DNA from: Inia geoffrensis
Lineage: Eukaryota > Chordata > Mammalia > Artiodactyla > Iniidae
NCBI GenBank assembly: GCA_036417435.1
Contig: CM070899.1
Coordinates: 175,489,494 to 175,553,493, forward strand
Length of the DNA stretch: 64,000 nucleotides
Direction of reading: 5' to 3'
Part shown: positions 33,070 to 44,323 of the stretch, piece by piece
How the letters are laid out: the number at the start of each line of letters is the position of its first letter
Position numbering within the stretch: the stretch's first letter is position 1
Made by a program: the position numbers and the translations under genes
The notes under the pieces: generated by a model
What the model was told of the DNA's origin: nothing
What the model saw: the letters and a program-made list of their open reading frames with translations, nothing else
Database searches by the model: none

Positions 33070-33173
33070 ACTTGCTACATTTGTGATGAACAAGGAAGAG
33101 AAAGCAAAGCAGCCACTGGTGCTTGCATGACATGTAATAAACATGGATGTCGACAGGCTTTCCATGTGACATG
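33070..33173 (+). CDS. MLLT10: MLLT10 coding exon: start of the second (extended) PHD finger
   Basis: A 104-nt exon between CCCTAAG and GTAAGTA. It reads 34 codons from the first base, TCYICDEQGRESKAATGACM, TCNKHGCRQAFHVT, and ends with TG, the first two bases of a Cys codon. CxxC pairs (CYIC, CMTC), the HGC cysteine and the His of AFHVTC supply zinc ligands. It joins in phase with the exons at 15111-15220 (whole-codon end) and 36399 (T completes Cys). No substitution stands out against AF10. The preceding intron is about 17.8 kb. Confidence 0.95.
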
Positions 33174-34157
33174 GTAAGTATGTTTCTGTCGTTGTACAGA
33201 AGTGAAATTGGGAATACCTTGTAAGTTAAAAACTTAGGTACCCAAATATTATTAAAGTAAATTTTGTTGGGATAGTGTCTATGTTTATATTTACTGTAAT
33301 AAAGATAATTCTAATAATTGAGTGTATTTACCAGAGTCCAGTAGGTGGACCCTGGTTCTAGTGTCTTATTCAGTTACATTTTGTTTAAAATACTTCTGTT
33401 GGTCACCTACCCTTGGATTTGTCATTAGGATTAAAAGAGCTGATATAGATAAATTTAGTGCAGTACCTGAAATACTAGTAAGGATTTAATGAATGATAGC
33501 ATTTTTTCACTGTCCGTGTTTCAAGAGGGGAAAAAAAAGCAATCGCTATCATTCTCAGTATTATAGTGGCTGTTCCTTAAAAAGTTACTTAAATTTTTTT
33601 TAAAATAACATTCTAGTTTTATTTTGTTCATGTTTCTTTTCAGTTTTTATCCATGTACCTATTTGTTGCATAATTTTTTAAAATGACAGTTTAAATGTAA
33701 CATTGTTTTTTGATAATTTTTCCACCAAAAATTTTGGTAAGATGATATAGTCCACTAGCAACATGGAAATGGCTGTATTATATCCTATCAAATGTTAGTA
33801 TTTAATGTTTCACCAATTTGAGACACATTGTTTCCAAATTGTTTTATAATATGTGGTGCTGTAAAGAACATTTTGTGCATTCAACAAACATAAATGTAAT
33901 TTCCTTAGAACAGTAACTAATGATAATTAATAGCTATTATGTATTATTTACTATGAAGTGGGCACAGTTCCATGGAGTCGGATTTCAGGGCAAAAATTGT
34001 GAACATTATTATTGTTCTTAACATGTGTTACTAAATTTTTGGAGGCAGTGTAAATTGATACTAAAACTTGTACTTATATGCTTTTTTGAGCATAAAATTT
34101 CGAAAGCATAAATTATCCTAAAACAAAACATTCAACATAATAGACAACAATTAAAAC
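33174..34157. other. MLLT10 intron, 5' part
   Basis: Begins with donor GTAAGTA. AT-rich. At 33900-34030 there is a weak resemblance to an old MIR (TAGCTATTATGTATTATTTA), and around 33720-33900 to old L1 text. Neither is firm. Confidence 0.4.
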
Positions 34158-34168
34158 TAAAAGTTTGG

Positions 34169-34298
34169 CGAGACTTCCCTGGTAGTCCAGTGGTTAGGAC
34201 TCCACGCTTCCACTGTAAGGGGCACGGATTCGATCCCTGGTTGGGGAATTAAGATCCCACATGCTGTGCGGCCAAAAAAATATAAATAAAATAAAAAA
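34169..34298 (+). mobile_element. Short tRNA-SINE, sense orientation
   Basis: CGAGACTTCCCTGGTAGTCC, B-box-like GGATTCGATCCCTGG, and tail AAAAAAATATAAATAAAATA. Target-site duplication TAAAAGTTTGG at 34158-34168 and 34299-34309. Confidence 0.9.
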
Positions 34299-34448
34299 TA
34301 AAAGTTTGGGAATAACTCATATAGTTATTAATTTTAAAAATCAGTCTATATTTATCAGCCAGTATAGGAACAGGCTTTATTTCCTGAGCTTTTAGTATGT
34401 GGATTTATGAAGTCCATTTTAGATTACTTTTGGGGAATGGAAAAAAAA

Positions 34449-34680
34449 TGTATTTTAATATTTATTTATTTTTTTGGCTGTGCTGTGTCTTAGTTGCGGT
34501 ATATGGGATCTTCACTGCAGCCTGCTGGATCTTTAGTTGCGGCATGCGGGATCTTTTAGTTGTGGTTTGCGGGATCTTCAGTTGTGGCATGTGGGATGTA
34601 AATCCCTGACCAGGGACTGAACTTGGGCCCCTTGCGTTGGAAGCATGGAGTCTTAGCCACTGGACCACCAGAGAAGTCCC
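34449..34680 (-). mobile_element. CHR-1-type SINE, short form
   Basis: Tail TATTTATTTATTTTTTTGGC, repeated TTGCGGCATGCGGGATCTT modules, and head ending CCACCAGAGAAGTCCC. Flanking ATGGAAAA on both sides. Confidence 0.88.
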
Positions 34681-34714
34681 ATGGAAAAGATTTTTGTTTC
34701 TTTTAAATTCTCTT

Positions 34715-35193
34715 AATTGAAAAATGGACAGAAGACCTAAAGAAACATTTCTTCAAAGAAGAAATACAGGTGGCCATTAAGTATGTGAAAAGATGCTCAA
34801 ATCACTAATTATTAGAGAAATGCAAATCAAAACTACAATGAGGTACCACCTAACACCAGTCAGAATGGCCATCATTAAAAAGTCTGCAAATAACAAATGC
34901 TGGAGGGGGTGTAGAGAAAAGGGAACCCTCCTACACTGTTGGTGGGAATGTAAGTTGGTACAGCCACTGTGGAAAACAGTATAGAGGTTCCTCAGAAAAC
35001 TAAAACTAGAATTACCATATGATCCAGCATTCCCACTCCTGAGAATATATCCAGACAAAACTGTATAATTCAAAAATATACATGTACCCCTACATTCATA
35101 GCAGCACTAGTCACAATAGCCAAGACATGGAAACACCCTAAATGTCCATCGACAGATGAATGGATAAAGAAGATGTGGTGTACACACGCGCGT

Positions 35194-35234
<41 letters not shown>

Positions 35235-35679
35235 AATACTACTCAGCCATAAAAATGAATGAAAGAATGCCATTTGCAGCAACATGGATGCAACTAGAGA
35301 TTATCATACTAAGCAAAGTAATTCAGAAAGAAAAAGACAAATACCATATGATATCACTTATATGTAGAATCTAAAACATGACACAAATGAACCTATCAAT
35401 GAAACAGAAACAGAATCAGGGACATAGATAATAGACTGGTGGTTTCCAAGGGGAAGGGGATGGTTTGGGAGTTTGGGATTAGCAGATGCAAGCTGGTATA
35501 TATGGAATGGATAAACAACAGGGTCTTACTGTATAGCACAGGGAAGTATATTCAGTATCCTGTGATAAACCATAGTGGAAAAGAATGTTCATATATGTAT
35601 AACTGAGTCACTTTGCTGTAGTACTTCAGTAATTAACACAACATTGTAATTCAGCTATACCTCAATAAAAAATAAAAAG
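34715..35679 (+). mobile_element. L1 3' end, sense orientation
   Basis: ORF2 3' coding text (AAATGCAAATCAAAACTACA; AACAAATGCTGGAGGGGGTG), the 3' UTR and an A-rich end (CAATAAAAAATAAAAAG). Target-site duplication AATTCTCTT at 34706-34714 and 35680-35688. One of only two L1 pieces lying in the same direction as MLLT10. No complete frame. Confidence 0.88.
35194..35232. repeat. (CA)n microsatellite in L1
   Basis: About 19 CA units preceded by ACACGCGCGTG, grown from the short CA stretch that L1 carries at this place. Likely length-polymorphic. Confidence 0.95.
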
Positions 35680-35688
35680 AATTCTCTT

Positions 35689-36398
35689 CATATTGTATTT
35701 AAATTTCCAAAGATGAAAGACCTTTTTTGGGTATGAGATACATACTAGTAGTTTAATTTTGGAATGTTAAAAGTGGAAGGTCAAATTGACAAGATAATGA
35801 TTCTAAACTTCAGCACTCCGTGTTTTTTAAAAATATGAATATCATAACTTTAGGTTTCACTTCCATTTCTTCCATTGTTTTTGACTAGAAAAACACAGCT
35901 TACATTTCTCTTACCTACTGTACTATGGTATGACTTGGAGCATTTTCCTTCTAACAGTATGTAATCTGCATCATATGTCATGTCAGCCCTTTAGATGCCT
36001 GGCCTTTCCAGTTGTACCTGTGATAGCGATTGAAAAAGTAAAGTGTTAAGTTTGGGGTGTGGAGATATCTTAAAAGAAATTTAATGTCTACTTGGTGACA
36101 TAAAACGTGAATAAATCTTCATCCTTGTTAGAGATGGATAAAAAGTTTATTTTAAACCATGTATATAACTTTAAAAATATATCAGTCATAGGATGGGATG
36201 AAATGTTCTTGGTCTCAGCTAGAATAAAGCCTTTTATTTTCCCTTTTTCTCTTAGGAGATGTAAGGTTTTCTTATAAACCCTACATGTTTGGAAGTGAAT
36301 TTTAAGTTTTATGTATATCTATATATATAATATATATAGATATATATACACACACCATGGTTTGAAATTTTGTTGATATACTTGGCTTTTTTTTTCAG
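35689..36398. other. MLLT10 intron 3' part, with AT-repeat and splice acceptor
   Basis: No mobile element recognised. An alternating AT stretch with an internal inverted repeat (about 36312-36355) lies shortly before the acceptor GGCTTTTTTTTTCAG (36384-36398). Confidence 0.6.
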
Positions 36399-36492
36399 TG
36401 CTCAGTTTGCAGGACTGCTTTGTGAAGAAGAAGGTAATGGTGCAGATAACGTCCAATACTGTGGCTATTGTAAATACCATTTCAGTAAGCTG
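36399..36492 (+). CDS. MLLT10: MLLT10 coding exon: end of the extended PHD finger
   Basis: A 94-nt exon between TTTTTTTTTCAG and GTAAGAA. The first T completes the Cys codon from the previous exon, then 31 codons: AQFAGLLCEEEGNGADNVQY, CGYCKYHFSKL. C of LLCEEE and the YCGYC pair complete the zinc-binding pattern of the PZP module. EEEGNGADNVQY separates AF10 from AF17, which diverges here. No stop or frameshift. Confidence 0.95.
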
Positions 36493-38418
36493 GTAAGAAT
36501 TCGTCTTGAATTTAATTTTAAAATGATAATAATTAGTTTTGACAAAAGAGTTGAGTCTTTTATAGAAAAGGCATAATAGCCATTACTTTTTTTGGTTGTT
36601 TGTGCTTCAGATTGTTTGCTTAGCATGTTCTTTGTTGGGAATTAAAAGCTCTAGTAATTTTAAAAGATTTTGCTTTGCTTGGGTTCATTTATAAAGGTGA
36701 ATATTCTAAAATATTCTACTTTAGAATATATATTAATAGTTAATAGTAAATGTTGGTATACATTTAGTAGAAAATACAAATGTGTAAAGAGCTCTTTGTA
36801 ATTTACCACCGTTTTCAGTTAATTTAATTTTTGATGTTTGATTATGTATTTTGTGATTCTCTATCACTTGTTTCTCATCTTTTTGCTTTATTACTATTAC
36901 CCATTTTACTATTTATTTTCATTTTTATTTACTTGGAGATAGTAAACCTGAAACAAGGCTCTTTTGTAACTTCTTCGTTAAAGATCTTGAGAAAAATATA
37001 TTTAAATACAACTTCGGAAATATTTTAGATTTGATCACTCTTTACTGTCACATAGTAGCATGGATGAGTTAGTTTTATTTGATTAACCATTACGTATTTT
37101 GTGTCCATGTTCCTTTGACAGATCAGTATTTCCTTAATGCCCCATTGTCTATTTATCAGTCTTTAGTGTTAGCAGATTTGTATACTGAAAATATAAGGCT
37201 TCTTTGTTTTTCTTTAGTGTCTCATTGTTATTTTTTTATTGTTACCTCTCCCCTGTGAATAGGGCTATTTCTTTCTTTTTTAAAAATAAATAGTGTCATT
37301 AGGGGCCCCTTTCTTAAGAAATGAGCAGCTCATGACTCCAGTATTCTGGTTCATGCATATAAAATATTTAAGATTGTACATATATATTGTTTAATATTGA
37401 AGACTTTGATTTATTTTAATGACTGTCAAAGACCATTGAAGTGTTCTAAGAGAAATCTTGAGATAGTAAAATTGAAAATTTGCTTTAAAACCACATTGGA
37501 ATGTTCATTTTCTAAATCAGAGATGATATAGATAAAATATAGAAATAATGAAAGTGGATTTTGACCTTTGCATAAATAGAATTTTTTCAGTGTTACTTAT
37601 TAATATGCTGTTATCCCATTTGGTGGTTGGGGGAAAAAGTCTGTTTAATAATTTAATAAGATTGTATAAGATCTATGTTTGCATGGAATTTGATCATCTT
37701 TTATAGTCACTTTTATCTAGTTTAAACTAATTAGTTATGGTACCACCAAATTTTAACACCTCCAGTAGCTCTGTCATACTTTATTATGAATCTGTGTAAG
37801 TATTTTAAATAGAAATGTGTAATAGTTTTAGTAATGCTTTGAAAAATGCATGGGTCTAATGCTGACATTTCCTTTCATTTTTTTTTTTCTATATGAACTA
37901 CAGAGACAAATTTTTAGAAAATCGTATGCCTTAATACTGAATGTATGAGATTAAAAGGCTTCTTGCTTTTCCTAGTGGCATAAAGTAACTCTTCAGATAT
38001 TTTCTTTTCTTTTCTTCTAGTCTTGGCATCCTTTTTCAATATGGCATTCTCTATTTTTGGTTGCAACATCTTTAGTTTTTTAAACCAGACGTTGAAAACT
38101 ATAGTTGATCTCTTCAATGAGGTGGTTTTGTAATAAAATGACAAATAAGCTACTGCTTGTTCGAAAATATAGTCTGTTTTAACACTTTTTAATAAACGTA
38201 CAAAAACATGGCATTAATCTTAGATTTAGTGTTAGATTTTCCTTTATAATGCAATATATAATATATGGATGGTGTCTGGAGTATATAGTTTGAAATAGAC
38301 TTTTTTTCCCCTTCAGTAGACATTTTATAGTACTTCACACTTGAATTGGTTTAAACCTAACAAAAGATTTCAAATTTTATATACATATACCTATATGTAT
38401 ACATATTTTCTTTTTTAG
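36493..38418. other. Short MLLT10 intron (1.9 kb), repeat-free
   Basis: Donor GTAAGAA and acceptor TTTTCTTTTTTAG (38406-38418). I recognise no SINE or LINE in it, which contrasts with the rest of the window and may reflect constraint near the exon pair. Confidence 0.6.
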
Positions 38419-38514
38419 AAAAAGAGCAAACGGGGATGTAATAGGTCATATGATCAAAGTTTAAGTGATTCTTCCTCTCACTCTCAGGATAAACATCATG
38501 AGAAAGAGAAAAAA
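38419..38514 (+). CDS. MLLT10: MLLT10 coding exon: basic, Ser-rich segment after the PZP module
   Basis: A 96-nt exon, exactly 32 codons, between TTTTTTAG and GTAAGT: KKSKRGCNRSYDQSL, SDSSSHSQDKHHEKEKK. It follows the PZP module and begins the low-complexity Lys/Ser-rich region that in AF10 leads to the nuclear-localisation-type basic sequence. From memory human AF10 has Ser where Cys occurs here (RGCNRS, codon TGT at about 38437-38439), a possible lineage change. The next exon is not found before 64000. Confidence 0.93.
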
Positions 38515-40679
38515 GTAAGTGGATTTGTTGTTGCTAAATATGTAGCACATCTACTTAATAGATTTTTTTCCATTTTTAGATAAAATTAAGTTTCTTGATA
38601 GCTGAATGAAAACATTGAAATACTGAAAAATTTTGGCTAATACAGAGTATTAAGTCAAAGAGTAGGTTTAAAATAATATGCCATATTTGTGAATATGGTT
38701 GTACCCATTTCAACTGAAAATTTGAAATATTGAAAACTTTATTGAAGGCATGTGAGGGATTTCTTGCATGTGTTACTCTGGTCATCTTTTGAAATCTTTG
38801 GGTAACTTTAGCAATAATGGTTTGTTGCTAGATATTATTAACTGATTATTTCACATGTAAGTAAAAATCTCATCAGCCTTTTCCCTTTATAATATAGAAC
38901 AGTTTTGAAGTTCTGTATATTCTTGACTGTTATTTTTTCCCCAGTGGTACTAATGGTTTATTTTTTTAATGACCAAATGTCATACCATTTGTTTGAGAAT
39001 ATTCTGTCTTTTAATTAAAACACTAAAAGCTTGCCTAATACTAATCTGTCTTCTTCTGACTTACCTGTTTTCTGCTTACATTTTTACTTATTGTAAAGGA
39101 TATGAGTAATTTTTAGTAAACCAATGATAAGTACTGTAGAATCATTCATAGGACATATTGCCCACATAGGAAAAGGATACTGTTATGGATTGTTTTCAAC
39201 AAGTGGAGATACAAAGGACTTCTTCAATTAGGAAAGAATATTACTTTTAAACAGTTGGTATAAACTAGTTTGGAAGATATTTCTACAGATTGTGTGAAAA
39301 ACTAAATCACTTAACATTTTCATGTTTATAAATACTTAGGAATTTGGTTAGAATTTGTTTCTTTTTTCAAGGTAAACATTTTGAAAGCTTAAATTTTTTG
39401 TTTTGAGATTAATTTTCCAATTATTAGTGAATAATAATTATAACTTTATATTCTCCTCTGAACATTTGTTAGGTTTATATAGTATTGGTAGATCTTAGGC
39501 AACAAGTTACACATATTCATTTTGAGTTCTTTAATGAGGTGGTTTTGTGATAGTGACAATAGTAGGGTTTGATTTTGCTGTTTATTGTTGCTTGTGTTGC
39601 TCATGGAAAAATGGCAGATTTGGTTTAATTAGCAGTTTTTGTAACAAGCATTGTGAGATTTTATTTAAACTTTTTAATCATGATTGAGGAAGTCTTAGGT
39701 AGGACTTACTATAAATTGTGAAAAGGGAAGTCATACCAATGACGTTCTTATATTCTGCCATTTCATGAGGATTATCTGTTTAAAGAAGTATTTGCTGTAT
39801 GACCATATTTATCTTAATCTATGCCCTGTCATGTTGTTTTTAATGGACAATTATTAAATGTAGTACAGTGTTTAATAAATACGGTACTGGTGACTGTATT
39901 TATTTATTAATCTTTTTTTCCTTTTAGGAATGAATTAAAGTTTTCATTTTATGAGTTTTTGCAGTCATTGAATATTGTATTAAAAAAGAATGTATTAAGT
40001 TAGTCAAACTTGTTTAACTTTAAATTCTAGCTGTTGGTATTTTCATTAGTATATAAATATTATTTGAATTTTACTTTTAGCACGTTATAAGTTTAGTACA
40101 ACTTGATTTTGTTGTCAGACTTAAAATCAGTTTGTGCATTTTATTTTCTAATAATTAAGATTTTCTGATAATCTATAAAGGCTGTGAGATAAACATACTA
40201 TAAATTTATTATTATTGTTAGACTTGTTTGCTTGCCTTAGGAATATTTGGGGAGGGACTTTTTTTATTATGGTATGATGTTAAGTGATGACGTAGCTGTA
40301 AAGATAGGGTGTTACAGACTGTCTTTCTCTTCATCCCTCCTTACCTCTTTTAAGACTTTAACATCTAATAGGGTTGTCTTGAAAATAAGCATATCGTGTT
40401 ATAAAATGTTTTGACAAGTAGTACTTATAATCTATTTGGATTTTACTAATTAAAAATACTATATTTTATGAAACTAAAATTTGGTGATATTCATAAGATA
40501 TGTTAGAATCATGTTCCCTGTGAATTCTTTTATCTGTGTTCAGCCTGTCACATGTTTATTAAGTTATAAATAAGTGATAAAGAATATTTAATACTAAATA
40601 TTGTATTATCCAGCTCACTTATTTTTAAATGAAATCAATTTATAAGTTAACTTTTTATATATAAGAAAATTAAAAAAAA
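38515..40679. other. 5' part of the large downstream MLLT10 intron, repeat-poor
   Basis: Donor GTAAGT, then over 2 kb of AT-rich sequence with no SINE or LINE recognised. The phrase AATGAGGTGGTTTTGT at about 39534 repeats one at about 38117 in the previous intron; I attach no function to it. Confidence 0.55.
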
Positions 40680-40681
40680 TA

Positions 40682-40755
40682 TTGGGCTGGCCAAAAAGTT
40701 CGTTTGGGTTTTCCGTAAGCTACAAAAACCGGAACGAACTTTTTGGCTAACCCAA
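40682..40755. mobile_element. 74-bp mariner-type MITE hairpin
   Basis: TTGGGCTGGCCAAAAAGTTC opens the left arm, and the right arm (AACGAACTTTTTGGCTAACC CAA) is nearly its reverse complement. The transcript would fold into one long hairpin with a short loop near 40719. TA dinucleotides at 40680-40681 and 40756-40757 are the target duplication. Similar mariner MITEs are common in cetartiodactyls. The arm AACGAACTTTTTGG resembles, from memory, the ruminant miR-2284/2285 family. Confidence 0.85.
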
Positions 40756-41811
40756 TACTTAGCCTTTGCTTTTCAGAGAATTTCTGTGTGGCCCAAGATA
40801 TATTATTACTGGTTAGATATTAACTGTGAAATGCCAGCAAGGAGAGAGGAAAAGCTAATGGTGAGATATACCTTTGAATTAGAGTTTCTCTAAAAATTGG
40901 CATATGTATTTTTAAAAGAATCAAAGTACATGTTTGAAATGAAAAAGCTATGCATATTATAGGAGGAGCTTAATTCAATCATGAAATAGTTTGGATCATG
41001 ATCATTACTGTTTAAGAAGAATATCTTCTAAGACTATTAATGTCAATGCTCATTGTAAATTAGAATTTTTTTTTTAAACCTAGTGTTTTTGTGTTTACAG
41101 AAGCACTGCCATAGAGTGAGATGTGGGTAAAAATTAGGAAATGGAGATGCATATCAGACTTGGAGACATGCCATTGTTTTGTGAGGCTCTGAGCTTCAGA
41201 AAGGATTTTTTTTCTAAAGGCTAAGTTGGAGGCCATCATTTAGAAATCAGTGGTTATTTTTTGCATTGAGATAATCTGTACCAGTGCATTTGATCCTCAC
41301 TTTATCCTCTTCCCACTCATCAATGTTAACTTATATTGTATCAGTAGTATAGTATTATGCTAGACTAGACTTACAATACTTTACAACCACATTAACATTA
41401 GTGGCAGTGTATCTTATGGAAATTTACTCAGTTCCAAATAGGTATGACAGAAATCCAGCTGTCCCCTACTACAATTAGAGGGATTTATCTCCCATCATGT
41501 ACTCCACCCCCTTACTTGCCCTTGGTTCCATTCTGTTATTAATAACTGGCAACAGATGAAGGAGTTATTGCTAGTATAAATACTTTTAGGGTGCTTTGGG
41601 AGGTTGGGGGAGATAGGCTTTTTGGTTAGTGTTTTGTGAACCTCAGGGAATTGACTGGACTTCCCTTTTGTTTAGGACTGTTCATCTCTTCGAAGAGAAC
41701 TGGGCTACATCTTTGGTCCTTGGAGGAATAAAACTCTCAATCACAGAGCTGTCATTACTTCTCTGTATTTTTGGGTTTTCTTTTTAAGCTTTCAGTTTGA
41801 GAGTCACCCGT

Positions 41812-41857
<46 letters not shown>

Positions 41858-42054
41858 TTTGTACTTCCCTTTGGAAATCTTCCACTCAGGTTAAAGCTTT
41901 AAGCTTCTGCGTGTGCAAAGAGTTAAGAGAGGGGAGAGGGCAGGGCTTTGCAGGAACAGTAATTTAGAATGTTTGGAGTGTGTGTTTGGTGGGGCCGAAG
42001 AGTGACGGGAGATGAGACTATTTAATTAAGAAGGTCATTTCCACAGAAGTAGAG
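40756..42054. other. MLLT10 intron, no mobile element recognised
   Basis: Unassigned sequence holding one CA microsatellite at 41814-41855. No exon or RNA gene evident. Confidence 0.5.
41814..41855. repeat. (AC)n microsatellite, about 21 units
   Basis: An uninterrupted AC run of 42 bases, not inside a recognisable L1. Likely polymorphic. Confidence 0.97.
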
Positions 42055-42253
42055 AACAAACGTATGGACACCACAGGGGGAAAGGGGGTGGGTGGGATGA
42101 ACTGGGAGGTTGGGATTGACATATATACACTAATATGTATAAAATAGATAGCTAACGAAAAACTGCTGTATAGCACAGGGAACTACACTTTGCTGTACAG
42201 TAGAAACTAACACAACACTGTAAAACAACTATACCCCAATTAAAAAAAAAAGG
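42055..42253 (+). mobile_element. L1 3' end fragment, sense orientation
   Basis: GGGTGGGTGGGATGAACTGG, TATATACACTAATATGTATA and CTATACCCCAATTAAAAAAA are the L1 3' UTR and poly-A. About 200 bp, strongly 5' truncated. Confidence 0.82.
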
Positions 42254-43545
42254 TGTCATTTCATGAATAGTTTTATAAGTAATGCTAGTTTTATCCTTCA
42301 TCCTGGGGTGTTGGGCAGCCAGCCAGAAGGATTAACATCTTTTTTTTTTTTTTAACTTTTGATTTTGCAGTAATTTTAGACTTGTGGGAAAAGTTGCAAA
42401 AATACTACACATTATTTCTCTGCACCATTCACCCAGACTCCCAAGATGTTAGCATTTCATCCTGTTAGCTTTATCATGTCCTCTCTTCCTCTCCCGCCTT
42501 TGCCCTCTTTCGCTCACTTTTCTATGTATAGTCTTTTTTTCTGAACTTGAGACAGTAAATTATAATGCCCTGTTAGCCTAAGTCCTTTAATGTGTAGTTC
42601 TAACAAAAGGGGAAATTTCCTACATGATTACAGTACAATGATCAAAGACAGTAAATTAACATTGTTGCAGAACTGTTAGATCTATAGATCCTATTTGAAT
42701 TCCACCCACTAATGTCCTCCATACTAAAAGAGGGAGACTTTTTTTTTTCTGGTTCAGAATCCAGTCCAGGATCACACGTTGCAGTCAGCTGTCCTGTCTC
42801 CTAGTTTTTCCCAGTCTGGAATATTTCCTCATTCTTTCTTTGTCTTTCCTGACCCTGACACCTGACATTGTTTCAGGTTCTCTGAGGCTCACTAAATCTT
42901 AACAGTGGATTTTACAGTCATACCCTTGCTTTGCTCTCATATAGTGGTTTTCTGACAGTAGCCTAGATTTTATGTTTTTCTGGAAGCTAGTCCTTACTTT
43001 AGTATTGTTTGCTGTCTGGAAAGGCTGGCAACTTATAAAACCAGCAGGTCTTGGTTCCTTTTTTGTCAGTGGTTTTCCTAGTTTAGTCTATCTCTATACT
43101 GCTTTTTACTATAAATAGCAAAAAGACTGCACTTTCAACATATTACCTAGAAAATCTCCTTGTTAAATCATACAATACATTGAGTACACTTTCTCTTTTC
43201 TATGTTACCATGGGCGTAATGTTGCTAAATGTTGTTACTACATAACAAGAACCCCCTTTCCTCTAATTTTCAAGTACATTTTTTTCTCTTTTAAGCCTTC
43301 CTTAGCAGCCTCCTGAAAGGCTAGGAATGGTCTCTTCCATGCTCGTTAGGCTTTCACGCATCGCCTCCTAAAAGTCCTTCCAGCTGCTGCCCACTGAGAA
43401 ATAGGGCAATACCTGGAGGAATATGTAAGATTAAGGTATGGTAATGGACAAAGAAGAATATTGTCTTGCCCTGTTTGGGGGGTGGTGGGAGGGGTGGAAG
43501 AAAAGAGGTGGCGTGTATGTGAGTAACTTTGCTACCTGAAAACCG
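42254..43545. other. Intron with probable old L1-like 3' text
   Basis: 42340-43180 (TTTGCAGTAATTTTAGACTT; ATTAACATTGTTGCAGAACT) resembles a widespread old mammalian repeat, possibly an L1 3' end, antisense. Similar wording occurs at 46790-47080. Family not assigned. 43181-43545 is unassigned. Confidence 0.35.
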
Positions 43546-43950
43546 TGTTCGGCTCTTGGTGGGTGTTGAGCCAAAAGACACAACCAAGCCAAAGACTGGG
43601 AAGGGGGAAAGATTTATTATTTACAGCAAGTAAGGAAAACACCATGGATCTCTCCCAAAGCGGTATCTCTTCAAACAGCAAAAGTGGGGAAGTTTTAAGC
43701 CAAGGGTACATGCATATTCATGAAGGGGCTTGAGCAGAGGAGAATTCAGCATAGAATTGGGGCAGAAGTTGAGAGTCCAAGCTTTAGTTGATTAAAGTCA
43801 GGAGGGGTCAGAAAAGGTCGACATCATCTGTTTCATCCTCCACCTTGGGTGGGGGGCCTTAATTCCTGCAGAACTCAAGACAGGTATCAGATTGTTATGT
43901 ATATCCCTTGAGGAGGAACTAGGATCCTGTTTTATTGCTGAACTATTGTT
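43546..43950 (-). mobile_element. Endogenous retroviral LTR fragment (LTR B), antisense
   Basis: The minus strand reads like an LTR 3' half: an AATAAA signal at 43613-43618, then a U5-like segment ending in CA at 43546 (CCACCAAGAGCCGAACA). Its U3 side is interrupted by the SINE at 43955-44296, and the LTR may extend to about 44320. No retroviral gene is recognised with it, so it may be a solo LTR. Family not assigned. Confidence 0.6.
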
Positions 43951-43954
43951 TCTT

Positions 43955-44296
43955 TTTTTTTAAAATTAATTAATTTATGGCTGTGTTGGGTTTTTGTTGC
44001 TGCACGTGGGCTTTCTCTAGTTGCGGTGAGCAGGGGCTACTCTTCGTTGTGGTGCGTGGGCTTCTCATTACGGTGGCTTCTCGTTGCAGAGCACAGGCTC
44101 TAGGCGCACAGGCTTCATAGTTGTGGCACATGGGCTCAGTCGTTGTGGCTCGCGGGCTCTAGAGCACAGGCTCAGTAGTTGTGGTACACGGGCTTAGTTG
44201 CTCCGCGACATGTGGGATCTTCCCTGACCAGGGCTTGAACCCGTGTCCCCTGCATTGGCAGGCAGATTCTTAACCACTGCGCCACCAGGGAAGTCT
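43955..44296 (-). mobile_element. CHR-1-type SINE inserted in LTR sequence
   Basis: Tail TTTAAAATTAATTAATTTAT, long modular body, and head ending CCACCAGGGAAGTC. Near-matching flanks TGAACTATTGTTTCTT and TGAATTATTGGTTCTT. It postdates the LTR it interrupts. Confidence 0.9.
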
Positions 44297-44323
44297 TGAA
44301 TTATTGGTTCTTGACTGCATTTC

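Noticed and set aside
34777..35285. Minus-strand frames of 98 and 71 codons
   Set aside because: They are the reverse-strand shadow of the sense L1 at 34715-35679 and of its CA repeat.
15111..38514. MLLT6 (AF17) as the host gene
   Set aside because: The exons read STMEPIVLQSV, EEEGNGADNVQY and KKSKRG, which fit AF10. AF17 differs at these places and continues with a Gly-rich stretch.
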